Positions 59,003 through 64,000 of a stretch of 64,000 nucleotides of DNA are shown piece after piece. How positions within the stretch are numbered: position 1 is the stretch's first letter; each line of letters begins with the position of its first letter. Location of the stretch: assembly GCA_014058105.1 (NCBI GenBank), contig JACGCM010001441.1, positions 682,001 through 746,000 of the forward strand. The letters are read 5' to 3'. The DNA is from Kingdonia uniflora (Eukaryota; Streptophyta; Magnoliopsida; Ranunculales; Circaeasteraceae). A model generated the notes under the pieces. The model worked only from the letters and a program-made list of their open reading frames with translations. It was not told where the DNA came from and made no database searches. Made by a program: the position numbers and the translations under genes.

Positions 59003-60182
59003 CAAGGTTTAAAAGGGTACGTTATAACGGTGTAATGGGGAAAGGCCATTACCGTTATAACGATGTTACATTATTTTTGGCTAGATGACAAAAAAAATAC
59101 ATTATAACAGTCGTTATTTTTCCTGTAACGGTGTTATATTAAAATAACAATTGTGTTTTGGTTTTATCTATATATAAATAGTAATTTTAAATTATAACAA
59201 CCGTTATAGACGTTATTTTACAAATAACACCGTTATAACACCGTTATAGACGTTATTTTTTATATTTAAAAGGATAATAGCGGAAAAACCAAAGTACTTA
59301 TTATTATTGAAGTTATTACTTATTACAACATTGAAACAACACACCACACTACACCGACAAATTAAACATCACACCAAAGCATTAAACATCACACCAGAGC
59401 ATTAAAAATTACATAAACATCAAATGAAAAATAATTATTCTGGAATGCGACATTGCATTCACTGGCAAACAGAGTTGAACTGATTGATATCAAATTCAAA
59501 GTAGTTCGAAGGTTGGCCATGCTCCAGATTGATTTGGCTAAAATCGAAATCAAAATACACCTCAGGTAAAGGTTTTATTGGTGTTTGATACATAGGTGCT
59601 TGTGACCAATTTTCTGGGAAATCTGTGTCAATAACAAAAGTAGAGTACCTCATTTGCTCATTGACCTCTGGTACCTCCTTTGCTCATTGACCTCCGGGTC
59701 TTCAACTGATAATTCTTTTTCAAGCTCTTTTGGCCATTCTTCATGTGTTGGCAACAAAGGCCCATCGTCATCTCCAACAATCCATTCACATAATGGATCT
59801 TCCAATAAAATTGCAGACACACTTATGGGGTCTACATGATAACGTCGACGTCTATCTTCACTTCTTTCATATCATTACACAAAAAATGATTTTCCTCACC
59901 TTAGTGGTTATTTCATATCATATCACAAGAAATGATTTTCCTTAAGAATCATATAACGGCATATAACGGTGTTATAATGGTATATAACGGTGTATAACGT
60001 TCGTTAAAAAGTGAAGAAAAGCATTAAAAATAACGTATTGTTATAACGGTAACAGCGGCCGTAACAAGTCTGTAACAAATAATGGTCTGTAACAACAAAT
60101 AACGGATGTTATTTTTTAGAACGGAACATGGGGTATAACGGAATGGGTTCAAGGCGTTACCATTATAACGGTTAAAACCATC
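59003..60182. mobile_element. hAT-like element rich in TTATAACGG repeats
   Basis: An identical 8-bp GTATCAAG flanks both sides (58995-59002, 60183-60190). The left end AAGGTTTAAAAGGG and inverted right end ATGGTTTTAACCG are similar. Both arms hold many copies of CGTTATAACGG/TTATAACGG (59030-59260 and 59955-60180). An 8-bp TSD fits hAT. Confidence 0.65.
59459..59860 (-). pseudogene. remnant ORF of the TTATAACGG element, acidic C-terminal fragment
   Basis: Reading leftwards: PISVSAILLEDPLCEWIVGD, DDGPLLPTHEEWPKELEKEL and SVEDPEVNEQ, then in a shifted frame MRYSTFVIDTDFPENWSQAP and FDFSQINLEHGQPSNYF, with a stop at 59459. This could be the tail of a hAT transposase after its dimerisation domain. 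No catalytic motif is visible. Confidence 0.35.
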
Positions 60183-60189
60183 GTATCAA

Positions 60190-62290
60190 GTCTGAGGTGT
60201 TTCTTTCACCTGGAAGGTTGATTTTGATTAGCAGACCAATGGAGACTCTAAGGTTCGTGTATGTACACTGTACAAATATAATTGATTAGCACTAGCTATG
60301 ACAACCCAATCAAACTTATATAAGATAGAAGCATATTTCTGAAGTTACTTTCTGATAGAGAATATGTGCATTGTGCTATTCTGGGGTATACTACCCATAC
60401 ATTTCTTTTTAGTCATGTACTTAAGAATGTGAGGATTGCAAACCGAGTAAGTACCACTGCATTTTTAACCATTTATAAGTAACTCAGTATTGCCAAGAGC
60501 TTACTGAGAAGAAACCAAAAGCAGAGAGCAGTACATCAAACAGGGTTGAGAAAATAAGCCACCACAAAGACATTACAACAAGAGAGACAAAGACAAAAAT
60601 GTAGAGGGTCCTGGCCCTTACTCTAGGGAAGTCTCAATGATTGGTTTTGCCCAAATATTACCGATGTATCATTGTGTTATTCTTGTATATGACGCATTAG
60701 AGATTGCACACGCATCTTGTATCTTACATATCAAAATTTTCTTCCCATTAGATTGTTACTCTTGCATGAGTAAGTTCAGTTCTTCCAATTCCATCTCTAT
60801 TTTTTTTGCTGGATTATCCAGTGATGGTGGCCGACTTTATGCTCACCAATTGGTGGCGTGAAGTGAGAGGTTCTAGTTTCAGAACGAGGTGTGACAAGGT
60901 TTTGCACTCAGTAGCTCTAGTGGAGTAAACCCATTTTCTTAGACACCGAGAACGAAAAGTGCTTGAAGTACTCATGGGTGAAATTTCTCTCTTTTCATGT
61001 ATCACACTTTCTCGGTGCCTGTAATGGTGCTTCATGTTTCTGATGTTGAACTTTAGTTTCAATACTCCAGTAACCCAATTCCATTATAGTTTGAGCTTAA
61101 ATCATACTTGGTGAGTGGCACAAAAATTGATATTGGATTATCCAATGTCTGAAAATCTTGTTTAGTAAACCTCAGAGTTTCTAATCATGTCACAGTAGAA
61201 ACTGTTATCCCGTCCCTCGCCAACTTTGCAGTGGTTGATTGCTGTATTTGAGTGGCATTATTCTGTTGTAGCTGTTATGATTGAGTAGTATTAGTATGTG
61301 ATAAAGGAGTTGAAATAGGACTAGAAGGTTGAGGTGGTTGTGATGGTTCAGATGCTCTAGTACTACCTTTATCTTTTCCTCTACCAAGCCCTCTCCCTCT
61401 CCCTCTCCCTTTTCTTTTATTTCAATATTTGAATGTCACATAGTTTATATATTAATAATTGTTAAAATTTGAGGAGATATCAAAGATATTATTTACAATA
61501 TCTGATTTGCCAAACATAGAGTTTCAGAATATCTGTTTTTAATAATCGACTGCCAAACAAAAAACATATATATGAGATATTTGATTTTTCAAATATTAGG
61601 ATATCCAAAATATCGAATATCTGGATATATTTTTATCAAACAGAGCCTTAAGTTTTGTATTTCGTCCTCACCTTTAATTTTCTATAAGTCAGGCTCATAG
61701 CCATACTCAATTATTATCAGATAATCTATCATTGAGAATCGGTCGATAATTGTTTATATTTGTGAAATTAACGTATTCTCACCGATTAAAACTAAATACC
61801 TATTAAGTATTGCACTCAATTTACCATTAACTAGGAATTTCAGAGTCTCATTTCACAGAGTTGGAGGTAATAGTGAAGGAATCCCCCTGTGGATAATTCT
61901 CTTGCAATGAAAAATGATGGCTTTGCGAGCAATAAGATGTTGAAGCGGGGATTTCAAACCAATAGTATATGTGTAACAGCACAAGGAAATCAAGGTGAAG
62001 CCGTGAAGGAGTAGAAGCATTTCATCACAACCTTCTCGTAAAGAAAGAAAAGGAAATTACACAAAGAACAGAGTTGCATAACTTGCTCATGAAAGATATA
62101 GAAGATACACACAACATTACCAGTAACTGTAGCGCTACCGGCATATTATTTACTCAAATCTATTAGTTACTCTTTTTTTTTCATTATGATGGAAGAAGAG
62201 AAAGACCGGCTTCGACACTTGTGTCAATAAGTCACGAGTTTTACCGAAGATGATGTGGTGAGACAAAAGGCAAGCAAATAAGAATATTTC
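60190..62290. other. non-coding region right of the hAT-like element
   Basis: No gene can be supported. A CCCTCTCCCTCTCCC repeat lies at 61390-61412, and GATATCC-type inverted words near 61565-61635 lead to the tentative shell end. Confidence 0.45.
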
Positions 62291-62292
62291 CT

Positions 62293-62883
62293 TTAGACTA
62301 TTTTCAGCTCCTTTAACCATTTTGTATGCAGTGGGCATGGATCGGGCTTCCCTTCTGCAACTGCCTTTTGGGTGAGTGAGTAGAACCAGCCATTCCTCCA
62401 TTTAAACTGTATGCATTTCATACAAATTCAACATTGTTAAACACATAATATTATTTTGAATGCCAACATCTTCTATTTATCGAGGGAGACGGTTGGTTGG
62501 GTATACTGTATATATATAAAAATATGTGAAGCATTAAGAGAATTAAGATACTATTAGCAAACATCTGAAAGGTTTTACTTCAAACAAACAGAAAGTGCTA
62601 TAATATAAATGAAATCATCCATAAGTTTCTTTCACTGCCATCTCAACAATCCAAAAAAACCGCAGTCAATCAACTATCTTTAGAAAAAATTTTAATAGAC
62701 CAACCCATACATATAAATATAATACATCCATACTTGTTATGCAGTTTTTACCTCTTTAACAGCAGTTGGAAAGTGAGCAACTGCCCTCGAGTAAGCACAC
62801 AACCTTTCAACCATGGCTTCTTCAAATGCTATTCCTTTCTCTGCTGCAGCTGCTGAAGCCAACTCTGAAATGAGACTGCCAAC
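62293..62883 (-). CDS. last two exons of an intact plant gene (continues right of window)
   Basis: Exon 62752-62883 (132 bp) lies between a TTGCAG acceptor and a GTAAAA donor and reads VGSLISELASAAAAEKGIAF, then EEAMVERLCAYSRAVAHFPT and AVKE, exactly 44 codons. After an intron (62407-62751), exon 62293-62406 reads FKWRNGWFYSLTQKAVAEGK and PDPCPLHTKWLKELKIV before TAA. Both phases fit and no defect is seen, unlike every other gene in the window. I recall this C-terminus from a conserved plant protein, perhaps of the NAD(P)-binding ketopantoate-reductase-like group, but am not sure. Earlier exons must lie above 62884 and were not recognised before the edge. Confidence 0.7.
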
Positions 62884-63204
62884 CTGCAATAAAATATATA
62901 TAATTATGGTTTCTGCATATTAATGCCCCAAGAATTTTACTAGATATCAAGAGTTAACCAATGTCCACAACAAGTCAATCTGACTGGCTTATTCAGTACA
63001 ATCATTTATAAGAAACACGTCATAACAAAGGAATGAAGTTTGCGCTAAAACAATCAACTTACCTGACCTTATAGGTTGAATCAAGACTTGATTTTTTGTG
63101 AGCATAATCTCGTTAACCTTTAGATCATCCCTACCAAATATCAAAGTTTTTGAAATGTTTTAAGACCATCAAATATGGTTTGACATGAGCTCAAAAGGCC
63201 TTCA

Positions 63205-63800
63205 CATGTTCAACTTTTCTTCTAAACGCCTTGTACCGCCACATCTTTAATAAACTTAATAAAACCTCGCTTGAAAGTTCAGGCAACACTAATTGAATAA
63301 GAAAATTCTCACACCATTGTCTCTACTAGAGGTTCCACAGAGCAAATACGGGGATATCCACATCTCTTTTTAATCACAAATCACTAACAGGAACTCGTCT
63401 TCAAGCAACCATTAGAAGAATTTAAATGTATATCCTTCTCCAAATCTTCAGAATAACCATAAACTGATCCTCATCCTGCTGCCTCGTCTAAACCATACAC
63501 ACAAACACACCACCACCCAACCTAAACCCACTTTTCTTCTAAACAACTTACACCACAAACCTTTAATGAACTAAGAAAACTCTATCGAAAAATCCAGACA
63601 ACTCCAAATACTATGAGAAATATCTCACACCTTCGTCTTTTGCCGGAGGTTTCACAAAGCAAACACGACGATCTAGATCCACGTCTCTTCTTCTTGACAT
63701 ATCTCGAGTTCAAGTTTGTCACTTAAGTAACCCATAGAAGAACGCCACTTTGAAAATCAATCCTTGTCCAAACTTCAGGATCGGAAACCCATAAACTGAC
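63205..63800. repeat. diverged tandem duplication, about 317 bp period
   Basis: 63211-63480 and 63528-63800 share CTTTTCTTCTAAAC, TCTCACACC, GTC(T/A)CTTCTT-type words and CCATAAACTGA in the same order. No coding frame. It probably lies in an upstream intron or flank of the intact gene. Confidence 0.55.
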
Positions 63801-64000
63801 CTCATGTCCACACATCAATTGAAATTCGAACTTCCCGCACTCGACTCCTACTTCAGAAGGTGAAGTTTCCCAGAATATTCTGTGCTATTCTGAATAAAAT
63901 TCGTGACGATCTTCTCAAGCTATAATGCCATGGAAGCCTCAAATGCAAAACAGCAATGAGATGATAGATTAGCAATATATAGTTCTTTTACTACAGTCGC

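Larger units (their letters stand above)
57457..61647. mobile_element. possible Harbinger-like shell containing nested insertions
   Basis: GGGCCCGCTTATTTAC follows TTA (57454-57456), and the inverted right end GGCTCTGTTTGATAAA is followed by TTA (61648-61650). GGATATC-rich sequence lies inside both ends. Only the first few bases match well, so this is tentative. The interior holds solo LTR 2, the 59003-60182 element and a basic Gly/Arg-rich minus-strand stretch near 61400 (GRGRGLGRGKDKGSTRASEP). Confidence 0.35.

Overview
The window is nuclear DNA of a flowering plant, most likely a dicot. Genes have GT-AG introns, the DNA is AT-rich, and almost all of it is nested transposable elements plus broken gene fragments. 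I see no bacterial signatures, rRNA, CRISPR array or prophage. Coordinates come from reading by eye; no alignment or database search was run.

Layout. 1-4990: end of a class II small heat-shock pseudogene, short tandem repeats, and a 5'-truncated LINE with a target-site duplication. 4997-11666: a PIF/Harbinger-type element (TIR GAGYATCCAYAGCAG, TSD TAA) with a decayed DDE transposase, a Myb/SANT-like second ORF, and a third gene encoding a plant mobile domain (PMD) protein. 12134 to about 19595: a second Harbinger-type element, again with transposase, SANT-like ORF and PMD gene, in a different order. 19639-29323: decayed host-type genes: a GH27 melibiase/arabinopyranosidase-like pseudogene, a LysM receptor-like pseudokinase pseudogene, and exon fragments of citrate synthase and isopentenyl-diphosphate isomerase.

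29985-49044: a 19-kb Mutator-like element (MULE) with long inverted ends, a FAR1/FHY3-type transposase, an unidentified coiled-coil gene and a third PMD gene. Its introns and spacers hold about 38 copies of a near-palindrome (consensus ATTGTCGAATTCGACAAT), mostly spaced 51-53 bp. A CACTA element (37606-44989, TSD ATT) has inserted into it and carries ribokinase, serine carboxypeptidase-like and C2-domain gene fragments. 49900-53111: exon fragments of STAY-GREEN, CDC48 and a KH-domain (FUBP-like) gene. 53112-61650: a Helitron-like 3' end, a hAT MITE, two solo LTRs with TSDs, a hAT-like element rich in TTATAACGG, and a doubtful Harbinger-like shell. 62293-62883 (minus): the last two exons of an intact gene that continues beyond the right edge.

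Two themes stand out. PMD genes ride in three separate elements of two DNA-transposon superfamilies. Each transposon family also carries its own short palindromic repeat array, strongest in the MULE.
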